Notes under the pieces: model-generated | What the model was told of the DNA's origin: nothing | Databases searched by the model: none | The model's input: the letters and a program-made list of their open reading frames with translations, nothing else | Made by a program: the position numbers and the translations under genes | From: Bradyrhizobium viridifuturi | GTDB lineage: Bacteria; Pseudomonadota; Alphaproteobacteria; Rhizobiales; Xanthobacteraceae | Length of the DNA stretch: 64,000 nucleotides | Direction of reading: 5' to 3' | Assembly: GCF_001238275.1 (NCBI RefSeq) | Contig: NZ_LGTB01000002.1 | Span: 124,001 to 188,000, forward strand | In this document: positions 46,294 through 57,303 of the stretch, piece by piece | How the letters are laid out: each line of letters starts with the position of its first letter | Numbering within the stretch: the stretch's first letter is position 1

Positions 46294-49200
46294 GCCCTCC
46301 CGCCGCTGACCACATCGTACCCCTCACGTCGGAACAGACCGAGACCGCGGAAACGCTCCGGCTGCTTCTAGGAACCGCCGTAGCCAATCGCTACATCGAC
46401 TTCTGCCAGATCGTCAGCGGCACGCTACCGCTACTGGCGAACCTTCCGCCCGCTGCGCACGCTCTTCGCGAACTGGAAGGGCTCGTCCGCGCGATCCTAG
46501 CGGCGCCGATGGACGCCATACCGACGGAAAGTGCGGAATCCGAGAAAAACAGGAATGAGGCCTTGGAGGCCGTGAAGGCGTTCGGGTACGACAATGAGGT
46601 GCTAGAGAACGTATCCAAGCAACTTAAACCCCGGCAGAACCACCGATTTCAGATCGAACGCATCAGCGATCGGCTCGGACTGGCTCCCGACTCCGAGGTC
46701 GTGTCGCACTGGCTCCTCCTCCGCGACATCAACAAATCAGTCCACCAACGAAATTTCAATAAGGGGCTGCGCGTCGACGAAGAATTTCGACGGAAGTTCG
46801 CTCATCCGATGGACGTGGTAATGCGCGGTATCGCCATCGCGCTGCAGGATCGCTACGCAGCTCTGCTCCAGAGAGCGATCGAAATCGCGGCCATGCCGGC
46901 GGCGCTGGGTATAAAGGCTTTCGTCGCCGAAGTCCCGGGAGCCGGACAGCTTCAATACAGATTCTACGACAGTCTGACGTCGGAAGATTGGTTGCTCAGC
47001 TTCGGAAGAAGGGACTGCTAGGTGAACCGTTCTTCACGCCGGAAGAGGACGATACCGGCTTCCGGCAATGGTCGGTCGGACGGTATCTACTCCGAATGGC
47101 CGCATCTCCGAACCCGTCGACGCGCGCCATGGTCGTCGGCGCGATCCGCGCTTTGGCGGGATCCACGCATCCGGACGTACAGCTTTCCGGCGTGGAGATC
47201 GCGGCCGCGCTTCCCGCGCTGGACGCCGCCATGCTGGCGGAAACGATCTCCGGTTGGCTCGTGCCCGGCGAACGGTTCTTCCTGCTGCATCCGGCGAACA
47301 TAATGAAAAATCTCGCCCGCGCAGGTTACGGAAACGCGGCGCTTCGGATCGCCACCGCCTACTTCCAGGTCTTCTCCAAAGACGACCGTCTGGCAACGCT
47401 GCACGACCATTTGATGTATGAGCACTTCCTTTCGGACACGGCGACGGACCTCATAGCCGCCGCGCCTCGGCCCGCGTTGGAATTGTTCTGCGATCTACTG
47501 CATCGAGTGGCCGTCATTCGGAAGTATCTCCCTGTCGACGAGCACGGTGATCTCTCCAATCATCTGTTGGGCGACATCGACGGAAATCCGCAACACCGCG
47601 ACATTCCGACGGCGCTCGCCGCCGCCATCGTCGAGGCCGCCACCGAGGCGATCCGTGAAGACGTGTCGAAGGCGAACGATGTGGTCTCACGTATTCGCTC
47701 CCGCGAAGGCATGGTCTTCGAGCGCATCGCGATGCGCGTGGTGGCGTCCTCGTCCGGCAGTCTGCCCGAGTTGGCTACGCGTTACTTGATGGACGCCGAC
47801 CTTATCGGAGCGTCTTGGTGCCGGACCGAGTACGACCTGATCGCGAAGGCGTGGTTTCCGTCGCTCGGTGCCCAGGAGCAACAAGCGATCCTCGATCGCG
47901 TGGACTCGTTCATACAGGAAGATCGTTGGCGAAAATGGTTCGTCGAGGCCAATCACCGGGAACCGAACGAATGGGACGCGCGGGAGCACCGGTTCGCGAC
48001 CGTCCACGATATCGTCGGCGGTTGGAGCGACGTTCTGCCAGTCGATCGCCAGCGCGAGCTCGAGGCCGGCGCCGCCGAGTTCGGCACGCCGAGCGACCGC
48101 TATCATCGGTTCGTGGGATTCGTGACGAGCCCGCGGTCGAGCGAGGACATGAGTTCTGCCGGCGTCGACGCGACAATCTCTTTCCTTCGCGATCGCGCTC
48201 CGGATCCGGATCGAGAATCGGCGCGCGAGACGACGGCATTGGCCGGCGAATTCAGAACTGCGGTCTCGGCGGATCCCCTCGCCTATTCGAAAAGCGCGAG
48301 CGAAGTTATCGACCTTCCGTCGATATTCGTGCGGCGCTTCCTCGAGGGTCTGGATACGCCGGCCTTCAATGGCGCCAATCTGGACTGGTCGTCACTCTTG
48401 TCTTTCATGACGACCGTCGTCCGGCGGCTGGAAAGGCGGCCGGTCGATGCCGACCGTTATCCTCTCCTGCGCGCATGCATCGCGCTGATGGTGTCCGGCC
48501 TCCGCAAGACCGCGGCCATCGATATCCGACATGGCGGCGAGGTTCTCTCCCTCGCGACGTCGCTGCACGCGATCGCTTCGACGACTCCCGAGCCCGACGA
48601 AATGCGAAGGTTGCTGCAGCCGCCGTCGTTCGCCGACGCCCGGCAGAGACTGAGCGGCAGCATCGTCGAGTTGAGCATCCTCGGCCTGAATTGGCTTCAT
48701 GCGAATGGAGCCGCATCGACGTCCGAGCCTTCTACGAACACACCGTCGCCCGTCGGAGCGCTTCGGTCCATGCTGGTTCAGTCCCTGGCCGATCAAAGCG
48801 GCAAGCATGCCGCGCCCCGCATGGTCATGGGCAGGTACCTGAATTGCCTCTATCGGGTCGAAGGGTGCTGGCTCAGGCATCACCTGACATCGCTGCTGCC
48901 TGTCGACGACGAGTCTCTGCGTGAATATGCCTGGTCGACGCATCTGCGCGACGACGTCGGCCCGATCGACGACCTCTTCGAAGAGCCGTCCTATCGCGAC
49001 TGCTACATCGGCGAAATCGGGAAAATGTCGTCGGGCGGCGCGAATGTCCGTGAGACGAACAACCATCGGCTTACCGGATATCTGATCACCTTGCTCGTCA
49101 GAGGGACTCTACCTGAGGAATTGTTGAATCTCTTCTTGGAGAGCGCGCCAATGTCCGAGCGTCAGGACGCCATGCGCCTGATCGGCCAGACGATCGGATC

Positions 49201-49657
49201 CGGCGGGGCCGAATCCTCGGCCTTGAAAGAGCGCGCAGAACGATATTGGTCGCGGCGACTTTCCGCCGCCAAGGCAAGCGCCGACCGAAGTCGCTACGCC
49301 AACGAGATTGGGTCCATAGGCCTTTGGTTTCTATGGAACGTCGATGTGGACTGGCTTCTCGAACAAATTACAGACGCGTTGGGCGCGGGCTACGCCCCCA
49401 ACGACCTTTTTATCGTTTTCCAGAGACTCTCGAGGCTTGAGGAGGCGAAGATCGACAAGGTGATCGAGGTACTCGAAGGGATCGCGACGAGCCCGTCCGT
49501 GAGCCGATACGCGCTCATGGTGCAGCCCGCGGAGCTTCGCAAGATGCTGACCGCCGGCAAGGTTTCGCAAAGCGAGAAGACGCGTCGGCGGGTCGAGCGG
49601 ATCGTCAACGTGTTGGCATCCAAGGGGGTCGACTCATTCATTGATCTTCTCCGCTAG
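46290..49657 (+). pseudogene. large alpha-helical protein of unknown function, probable single-base break
   Basis: Two overlapping frames are present. 46290-47021 encodes 243 residues (helical, with LALRELEG-like ALRELEGLVRAILAAP and HWLLLRDINKSVHQRNFNKGL). 46988-49657 encodes 889 residues beginning VAQLRKKGLLGEPFF. The second has only a TTG start and no ribosome-binding site. Adding one base near 46987 joins them as SLTSEDLVAQLRKKGLLGEPFF, giving about 1122 residues. The large part is Leu/Ala-rich helical repeats (HEAT-like in appearance), with no Walker or nuclease motif I can see. No family recognised. If not a break, the pair overlaps by 34 bases. Confidence 0.6.
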
Positions 49658-49702
49658 AGGCATCTTCAGCTTGAACGCATTACCCGCTTCGGAACTATGA
49701 AC

Positions 49703-50438
49703 ATGTGCAATCTCTACTCGATCACGACCAATCAGGCCGCCATCAGCGCGCTCTTCCGCGTCGTCAACCGGTATGTGGGCAATCTGGCACCCATGCCCGG
49801 CATGTTTCCGGACTACCAGCGCCGATCGTGCGCAACGGAACCGAGGGCCGCGAGCTCGCCACGGCGCGATGGGGGATGCCATCGTCGTCAAAGGCAATGA
49901 TGGACGCTACCAAGAAACGAGCTGAAAAGCTGCAGGCCAAGGGCAAGACGGTCGATTTCAAAGAATTGCTCAGAATGGAACCGGACGGCGGCACGACCAA
50001 CATTCGCAATGTGAAGAGCAAACACTGGGCCCGCTGGCTTGGCGTCGAGAACCGCTGCGTGGTGCCGTTCAACGCCTTCAGTGAATTCAACAAGGCCGAA
50101 GGCGGCGACATCTGGTTTGCCCCCGACGAATCCCGGCCCCTCGCCTGCTTCGCCGGCATCTGGACCAACTGGACCTCCGTCCGGAAGGTCAAGGAAGGCA
50201 AAACCACCAACGACCTCTATGCGTTCCTCACGACGGAGCCCAACGCCGAGGTCGGCGCCATCCACCCGAGGCGATGCCAGTAATATTGACGACGCCGCAC
50301 GAGGTCGAGACCTGGATGACGGCCCCTCCGGACGAGGCCTTGAAGCTGCAGCGACCGCTGCCGGATGGATCGCTCCAGATCGTCGCCCGCGGCGTGAAGG
50401 AAGATCCTGCCGCGTCGCTTGATCCCCTAAGGTCATGA
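49703..50438 (+). pseudogene. SOS-response-associated peptidase (SOSRAP, YedK/HMCES-like), two frameshifts
   Basis: It begins MCNLYSITTNQAAISALFRVVNRYVGNLAPMPGMFPDY. Cys2 forms the covalent crosslink to abasic sites in single-stranded DNA. After one missing base near 49816 the next frame continues APIVRNGTEGRELATARWGMPS, VENRCVVPFNAFSEFN and FAGIWTNWTS. A second missing base near 50269 moves to VILTTPHEVETWMTAPPDEALKLQRPLPDG and the end at 50438. Catalytic Asn and Glu positions (IVRNGTEGRE; NAFSEF) are retained. I took the second ATG so that Cys is residue 2. Confidence 0.85.
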
Positions 50439-50483
50439 ACACAACGAAGATCTGATGTCACACGCTCGGACGCAACGCATTGA

Positions 50484-53400
50484 TCAGATCGCCAGCAACA
50501 CCCCGCGAGCGGGCAAACCCGTCGACGCGCTCACTGCCCTCGAATACAGTTGCACCTGCCGAACATAACGATCACGGGCCTCGGCAAGCTCTCGATCCGT
50601 TTTGAAGTCCACCACAGTCCATCCGGCGAAATCCGGCAGATCCTCTCGAAAAGCGAGGTCAACTACCCCTTCGACGAGGATTTCGTCTTGCATTAGCATT
50701 ACCGGGATTTCCCGGCGCAGCCGGCCAACTTTCGCCGCGTCCGCAGCTCGTTGCAGTAGGGGATGCGTCTTGGCACGAGACACCGTCGCGACGGCGGCGT
50801 CGATCTCTTCCTTCGTCGCGCCGACTATCTTGCCCTGAACGGCAGCGATCGCCGTTAGGTCAACACTCGACGACTGTAGGTCGATCAACGCCAGCACGGC
50901 ATGAACAAGTGTTCCAAAACGTCGCCCCCCAGGACGATCAATTCCTTCCCGTGCCACCACTTGCACCTCGACGGGCTCAGCGCGCGACTCTTGTGCTTCC
51001 CCGTCCCGAGCCAACGAAGTGATCGTTCGCGTCCGCAACGCTGGCAGAGACGCCCCTGCCAAAACCTTGCGACGTTGCGCCTTCCATGCATCATGTCTTT
51101 GAACGCTGTCAGTGGCAGCAACCTCACCGGGATCCAGTTCCAGAAGTCTCTGATGACGAAGCGGTGCCAATTCCTCGATTTCCAACTGGAGGCATGCAGG
51201 ATCCCACCATGTGACCGATAGAGCACCCGGTTCCCGCGTATGCAGGCCTGGCCTCACCGACCCCCACAACGGCGGCTTGCCCCTTGGACCGCGGTCGAGG
51301 ATGCTCTCTTCCCCAAAGGCAGGGCAGCCAGGCGCGGGCACAGGCGTCCGGCGCGCGGCATCCACCGGATACAATACGGGATTGACGGCTTCGAACCACC
51401 CCTCAATCGGCGCATCGCCGCAAGCAGGCACGACCAGAAGATCACGGGCGCGTGTCGCAGCCACGTAAGCCACACGCACGGCTTCAGCCCGATCGCGCTT
51501 GAGTTCTAGATCGCTCGCTTCCAAGAGCTCTACCGGCGATGCACCGCAGACCGACTCCAGCCAAAGAGAACGGGTGGTATCGATATGTCTGCTCGGGCGG
51601 TCGCGCGAGGCAGGGCATGTCGGATCTCCAAGAATCACAATTGGAAACTCCAATCCCTTAGCCTTAAACACAGTCATTACGCGAACGCCCTCAGTACCCT
51701 CCTCAACGATAGGTGCTTCGTCGACTCCACCATGCTCGGCGTCGGATTCGATGCTCTCGACGAACGCGCGGAACGAGGATGCGGTCCGCTCAAACCGTCT
51801 AGCCGTGTCTATCAGTCGTTGGCAATTTGCGAGCGCCTGTTCACCATTCTGCCAAAGAGCAATACCAGCCTGCGCCCGTACCGCTTCCAGGAACATCGTC
51901 AACGTTTCCGCAATCGGACGGCTGTTACGTCCAACGTGAAGTTGCCGTAGGAGATCAAGAGCGTCTGCGACCTCCAATGCCGCCGGCGCGAGAATAGCGC
52001 GGTCGACGATGCGCATCGGATCCAGACGCCGAAATGCGAGATTCCCCTCTCCATCGATCGTCTGGCGATAGAGGAGAAGCGACTCGTCGCTTAAGGCGAA
52101 CAGCGGGCCTCGGAGAGTCGCAAACACCTCGAGCTCGTCGTCGGGCCATTCGATTGCGGTGATGGCATTTCGTAGCGCGATGACCTCCTCACGGTCATGA
52201 AACGACCGCCCGCCGACCAGCACGTGAGGTATGCGTCGAGCTTCCAATTCACGTACATATGGTCGCGTGACGTCGGCGCGAAAATTGCGGAAACGGCGGA
52301 ATAGAATAGCAATATGTCGAGGTCGAATTGCTGTCTGCTGACCTCCCTCTTCGACCGTCCATCCACTTTCGTTGATCAACCAATCGACGAACGCACCAAC
52401 CGCGCCTGGCAAGGACTCATTGATACACCAGTCGGTTACCTTACCGTAGTCACCGTAGGGCCGGGGAGCAGGCAGCGCAACGATCGTCGGCTGGCCACTC
52501 ACATCGGGTCGCGCCCGTTCGAGCGCAACATAGCCATCCGCATCTTCATCCGCGGCGATGGCCGGCGCGAAAGCCTTATTGATAAATCTCTGAATCGAAG
52601 GGGTCGCGCGAAAACTTGTGCTCAGATGAAGCAGTTCAGCACCAGCGTCGAGGAGGAGCTTTTTGATCTCCGCGTAAAGCGCGACGTCAGCGCGGCGAAA
52701 ACGATAGATCGACTGCTTCGGATCTCCGACAAGAAATAGCTTCCCAGGCACCGGCTCGACAGCCCGCCAGTCCGTTACCGTGCGATTGTTGGATGCAATT
52801 AGCAGAAGAATCTCTGCCTGAAGCGGATCGGTGTCTTGGAACTCGTCGACAAAGAAGTGGGAGAAGCGGTCCTGCAGCTCCTTTCGGACTTTCTCATCGT
52901 CACGGACAAGATTACGCATCTTGATCAGCAGATCCAGAAAATCGAGAGAACCCGTCCTCGACTTCAAGGCCTCATAGTCCATGATCGCTTCTTGCAGGGC
53001 GTCGTGCACCAGAGGGGCGAGATCGGCGTCGCTCAAGGCTACGAACGCCTTGAGTTTGGCCCGCACACCGTCCCGGCGCGCCAGAACCTGGTCGCGGGAC
53101 AGATGTCCGAATGTCGTCCGCGGGGCGCCCTTGTGATCCCAACCCTTGAACCGTCGTCGGTTCGTGGCAAGGTCGCGAAGATCTGCTTCAAGTCCGTCGT
53201 AATCGCGTCCACGGACCGCTTCGAGACGCGTTGCCTCCCCGACAAATGAAGCAATTTCCGCCAGATTGCGCGCGAGATAATCGTCCGCCCACGAGCTGAA
53301 AGACGCCAGTTCGCCAACCTCAGCTAATTCGTCAAGCAAGACGTCGATGGCCTCCTGGCGATCAAACGGATCTCGCCGCCAGGCCTGAGCAAAATCGCGG

Positions 53401-53948
53401 TGGTCGCACAGGGCATGCATCGCCGCACGGAGCTGCTCGTGCGGTGGCTCGCTGCCAGACCTCCTCCGCAAAATTCTTCTGGGTCCCTCTGGGGGATTCG
53501 CCAAGATCTTTTGCAGCCAGCGCTCAAACGCCTGATCCGCGATTGCCGCGGCCGCCGCGTCATCAAGCATCGTGAAGGAAGGATCGATGCCTGCCTCAAC
53601 TGGGCGCTCGCCCAAAAGGTCGCCGCAGAATGCGTGGATAGTCCCGATATGGGCAAGTTCGAGTTCTTCGAGCGCCCTATCTAGCCGATTCCTCTCCGTC
53701 GGGTCGGCAAGGAGCCTAGCCTTTTCAAGCTCTAGGCGAAGGCGCAGCTTCATTTCGCCGGCAGCTTTTTCCGTAAACGTCACCGAGACGATGCGGGCTA
53801 ACGTACCCTTTCCGCTCCGGATCAGGCCGACGATCCTGCCGACCAGGGCCGTCGTCTTGCCTGTCCCTGCAGCCGCTTCGACGAAGAAAGTCGTTTCGTA
53901 TTCGGTGAGAATCCGAGCACGCGCCTTGGCGTCAACCAATTCCGTCAT
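50484..53948 (-). CDS. AddA-like UvrD-family helicase-nuclease
   Basis: 1154 residues. SF1A motifs: FFVEAAAGTGKTTALVGRI (Walker A, about residues 22-40), VSVTFTEKAAGEMKLRLR (Ia), HFFVDEFQDTDPLQAEIL (II), LVGDPKQSIYRFRRAD (III) and RVMTVFKAKGLEFPIVIL plus RVAYVAATRARDLLVV (V/VI). The C-terminus has a RecB-type nuclease: FGTLVHAVLALID, VEGVVDLAFRED, WTVVDFKTDRELAEARDRYVRQVQLYS, with Asp, Asp-x-Lys and Gln/Tyr ligands. It should unwind and degrade double-strand ends together with the AddB-like partner. The ATG at 53948 overlaps the AddB-like stop (ATGA). It is last in the defence-like operon and appears complete. Distinct from a housekeeping addAB by its context. Confidence 0.88.
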   Translation of the reverse strand: MTELVDAKARARILTEYETTFFVEAAAGTGKTTALVGRIVGLIRSGKGTLARIVSVTFTEKAAGEMKLRLRLELEKARLLADPTERNRLDRALEELELAHIGTIHAFCGDLLGERPVEAGIDPSFTMLDDAAAAAIADQAFERWLQKILANPPEGPRRILRRRSGSEPPHEQLRAAMHALCDHRDFAQAWRRDPFDRQEAIDVLLDELAEVGELASFSSWADDYLARNLAEIASFVGEATRLEAVRGRDYDGLEADLRDLATNRRRFKGWDHKGAPRTTFGHLSRDQVLARRDGVRAKLKAFVALSDADLAPLVHDALQEAIMDYEALKSRTGSLDFLDLLIKMRNLVRDDEKVRKELQDRFSHFFVDEFQDTDPLQAEILLLIASNNRTVTDWRAVEPVPGKLFLVGDPKQSIYRFRRADVALYAEIKKLLLDAGAELLHLSTSFRATPSIQRFINKAFAPAIAADEDADGYVALERARPDVSGQPTIVALPAPRPYGDYGKVTDWCINESLPGAVGAFVDWLINESGWTVEEGGQQTAIRPRHIAILFRRFRNFRADVTRPYVRELEARRIPHVLVGGRSFHDREEVIALRNAITAIEWPDDELEVFATLRGPLFALSDESLLLYRQTIDGEGNLAFRRLDPMRIVDRAILAPAALEVADALDLLRQLHVGRNSRPIAETLTMFLEAVRAQAGIALWQNGEQALANCQRLIDTARRFERTASSFRAFVESIESDAEHGGVDEAPIVEEGTEGVRVMTVFKAKGLEFPIVILGDPTCPASRDRPSRHIDTTRSLWLESVCGASPVELLEASDLELKRDRAEAVRVAYVAATRARDLLVVPACGDAPIEGWFEAVNPVLYPVDAARRTPVPAPGCPAFGEESILDRGPRGKPPLWGSVRPGLHTREPGALSVTWWDPACLQLEIEELAPLRHQRLLELDPGEVAATDSVQRHDAWKAQRRKVLAGASLPALRTRTITSLARDGEAQESRAEPVEVQVVAREGIDRPGGRRFGTLVHAVLALIDLQSSSVDLTAIAAVQGKIVGATKEEIDAAVATVSRAKTHPLLQRAADAAKVGRLRREIPVMLMQDEILVEGVVDLAFREDLPDFAGWTVVDFKTDRELAEARDRYVRQVQLYSRAVSASTGLPARGVLLAI

Positions 53949-56900
53949 TGCCAATCCCTTAGCGCCTGCAGCATATCAAGGTCAGCTTGAGGCTTTCGCG
54001 CCGAACGAATCTCCTCATAAGGGCCGCAGACGGCCCGATACTCACAGTGCCCGCATTGCCCTTCTCCAGGCGCAGCCGGAAGGAAAGGCCTTTCGATAGC
54101 CTGTCCGATAACGGCCGCGACGTCGGCGGCAGCATCGCGCGCGCGTCGATCGAGGGAAACAACCTGCTCAGAGAACTGACCTATCGAGGTGCAGAAGTAG
54201 AGGCGCCCCTCGGAGACCTTGTCGTCCTCGAACAATTTCTCCGCAGCGAGCGCGTACAAGACGGGCTGCAACGACTTCCCGCCCTCGATGACCGGCTCGC
54301 TTGCCCCAGCTTTCCTGCCGGTCTTGTGATCGATGACCCTGAGCAACCCACTCGGGTGTCGCTCCACGAGATCGATCGAACCGCGAAGTTGGATGCCGCA
54401 GTCTAATAGCACGGCGTTCGGTACCGATCTAGGATCTGCTTCACCGCGGTCACCTGCCCGAGCCAGCCCGAACGATAGTTCGAAATGTCTTGGAACAAAG
54501 CCCGACGTGTCCTCGCTCAGCCGCCGCAGCCACTCTCGGAGATCAGCGCGGATTTCAGCCACGGCGTTCTTCCAGACCTGATCTATGGCCGGCGCAAGCT
54601 CGTCCTCGTAGCGATCTGTTACCCCGACCATGACTTCTTCGAGCAGGGCTCTTGCCCGCTCGAGATTGGCCGGACGCACCGGTAGTAGATTCTCAGCCAT
54701 CAAGCGAGCGAACAGGGCGAACTGGACGTCGTGGATCACGGAGCCACGCTGGAGCGGATCCAGATCGTCGATTGCGATCGCGATATCTCGGGGCGTGATT
54801 CTCTGGATAGCGTGAAGAAAGAAGCTATATGGGCAGCGCGAGAAGGTCTGCAGCGCGGTCGGTGAATAGCCACGAGCGTTGAGAGCGTGCTTGGCCATAA
54901 TAGCTCGAACATCCGTCGAGGAACTGAGCAACCCGTCCGCGACAGTCCAACCACGATTCCAACGCTGATAGCGGTTGCGCAACGCTCGCGCGAGATGCGG
55001 GTTGGCTCCCAAGAGATAGCGCGCCCGGCCCACGCCGGCATCCATCGTCCCCATTAGGCCACTGAGGACGGCAAGATCATGCTCCGCATCGTCGACGGCT
55101 TCGTTCGGATCGTCCGGTGCCGGCCAACCGAGCCGGCTTGCAGCTACCGTCTCCGCTCGGCGTGCAAGTTCCGCAAAGTCCGGCAGCTTGCCTTCCGCCG
55201 ACCTCACGGCTTCCAGCGCATAGAACGAGGGCACGCGCGGACGCGATTGATCGAGGTCGACTCGTGGATAGGAGAAGAACATGCGCCGTTCGGCCGCACC
55301 CACTGCAAGGGCCAGTGCAAGCCGCTCCTGGTCAAGTCGGGACTGATTGGTCGCCAGATTGCTGTTGAGCTGAGCGCGGATAACGTCCAGCAGGATCGGC
55401 TCCTCGACGATCTTCTTGGGAAACATCTTTTCCGCCAAGCCCGGCACGAAAACCGCCTCGAAGCTTAGTCCTCGTGCCGATTCGATGGAGCCAACGAAGA
55501 GCTTACCGTACCGCTGTGGGGCCGGCGGCTCGGCTGCCTCTAACAAAAGGCTTCGGAGGACAGCAACGACCTCGTCCAAGGTCACCGGGCCCACCGGCGC
55601 CAGCGGCTCCAACTCCGCCAGCACCGCGAGCACGCGTTGCGGTCGCCTGAGGCTTCGGGCCGCAAGTGCGCTCAACCGGTCGAGCCATTCCCGCCAGGTC
55701 GCTGAGATCGGGAGGCTTTCAAGTTCATCAATCAGCGGAAGGGCAAAGCAAGAAAATGCCGTGAGATCGTCCATCTCACGGGAGATCGCGGCGGCCCGCG
55801 CGTCCTCCTGGACTTCCGTCACCTCGAGCCTGCGGCGCAGATCGTTCGCAAGGCCGTCAAGTCGCCTCCGCCAACGATCGCTTCCACCTATTACCGCGGC
55901 TTCGACCAGTAGCCGTTCCCATCGCCGCGGCGCCCTGAGACGCCCCTCGCGCACGGGCCCGTCCGAAGGTTCCGAGATGTCCGAACTCTGCAGCGGCATA
56001 GTCGTAGATTCGCTTGTGCCAGCCATCGTCGAGGCCGAAGTGCTCTCCGTGTCCGGCGCGATCCACAAATCACCCCGAAGCGGCGCCTCGGGAGGTTCAC
56101 CCGCCACAGCATCAGGCACCTGGCTGAGCGAAAGGTATTCGGCGAACCTTTGAGCCGAAAGCCTTCGGCAGCGCAATCGAGCAAACAGCAAAAGGCGCGG
56201 CCGGCGGGCTCCGGCCTCACAGCCCCGCGCGCGAAGTGAACGGGGATCCCCGCCCGAGAAAAAGCCTCCACGAGATGCGAACGATAGAGGTCGGCCGACC
56301 GTAACAGAACGGCCACCCGATCGAACGGGAGACCGCCCCGCGCAAGCGAGAGTATGCGGCGAGCGATCTCGACGCATTCCCGCCCCTCTCCCGGTGCTGA
56401 GAATATCTCGATCTCATCGCCCCCCTCGATCTCCGGTGGCTGCTCATGCTCGTTGAAGAGATGACGTTGGAGCCGCGCGAGAGCGTCGTTCGGCTCGCCA
56501 GCGGCCGAATCCAGATCGCGGCTTTCGAAGCCTAAACGATCGCATATCCGATGCAATGTTTCGATATCGGCGGCTGGCACAGTTGCCAACGTTTCTTGTG
56601 CAGCAGAGACGAACGCAGAAAGGAATTCGAATTCTGCTTCGGTCCGTACCGCGACGTCTAGCAGCAACGTTGGTAGGCCGACCAGCCGGTGCCGGTCTGG
56701 CCGAGAGATCGCGCTCGTTGCGAGCTCGAGAGTGCCGGACCAATCGATGAAACCACCCTCCGCCAACTCGTGCTCATATTCGCGAACGATCGGTTCCAAG
56801 TCAGGAACGACCGCCTCAAGCTCACTTGAGCGGACGCCGGCGGAGCGCAATTCAGCTATCACGCTCGCTGTCGCTCGGGGAAAGCCTGGCGTCTCGCTTA

Positions 56901-57231
56901 CGGAAACGTACCGGCCCAGCTTGCCCTCGTCCCTCAAACGATGGATCAACCGCGTCGCGATTGCGTCGGTCCCAACTTTGGTGAGCGGAACCACTCCGCG
57001 GTGCGCGAGCTCTCGAGCCGCGACGATAGAGACGAGCTGCGCAAGACTGATACGATGCCAACCGAACGCCGCGCCGCTTCGAGACGCAACTTGCCGCACC
57101 AGTTCATTGGCGGCGTCGACCGTGGCGCCGACAACGAGGAGTTCTTCATCTCGCTCTCGCGTCTCCAGCCAGGCGCGTGCGCGCTCTATCCGACGACGAC
57201 TGGAGGCGGAAGTGACCGCAAGCAAGTCCAT
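53945..57231 (-). pseudogene. AddB-like PD-(D/E)XK nuclease/inactivated helicase subunit, frameshifted
   Basis: The first frame (MDLLAVTSASSRRRIERARAWLETRERDEELLVVGATVDAANELVRQ) runs to RAFCCLLDCAAEG. A missing base near 56162 shifts to SAQRFAEYLSLSQVPDAV, FEAVFVPGLAEKMFPKKIVEEP and the C-terminal nuclease: LRGSIDLVERHPSGLLRVIDHKTGR with the Asp and Asp-x-Lys residues. Four Cys that could hold the Fe-S staple are present: FSRCPYSFFLHAI and QCGHCEYRAVCGPY. About 1096 residues overall. It pairs with the AddA-like subunit. A GTG six codons upstream (57249) is an alternative start. Confidence 0.83.
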
Positions 57232-57303
57232 GGGAACAGGACCATACACTTAATGATTCGAAAAAGCTGTGAAATTCCACCTGAAATCCGGAGCTGATGA
57301 TAG

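Noticed and set aside
47815..48924. 369-codon frame within the unknown large gene
   Set aside because: Arg-rich composition of a shifted frame; the main frame has normal coding composition over its whole length.
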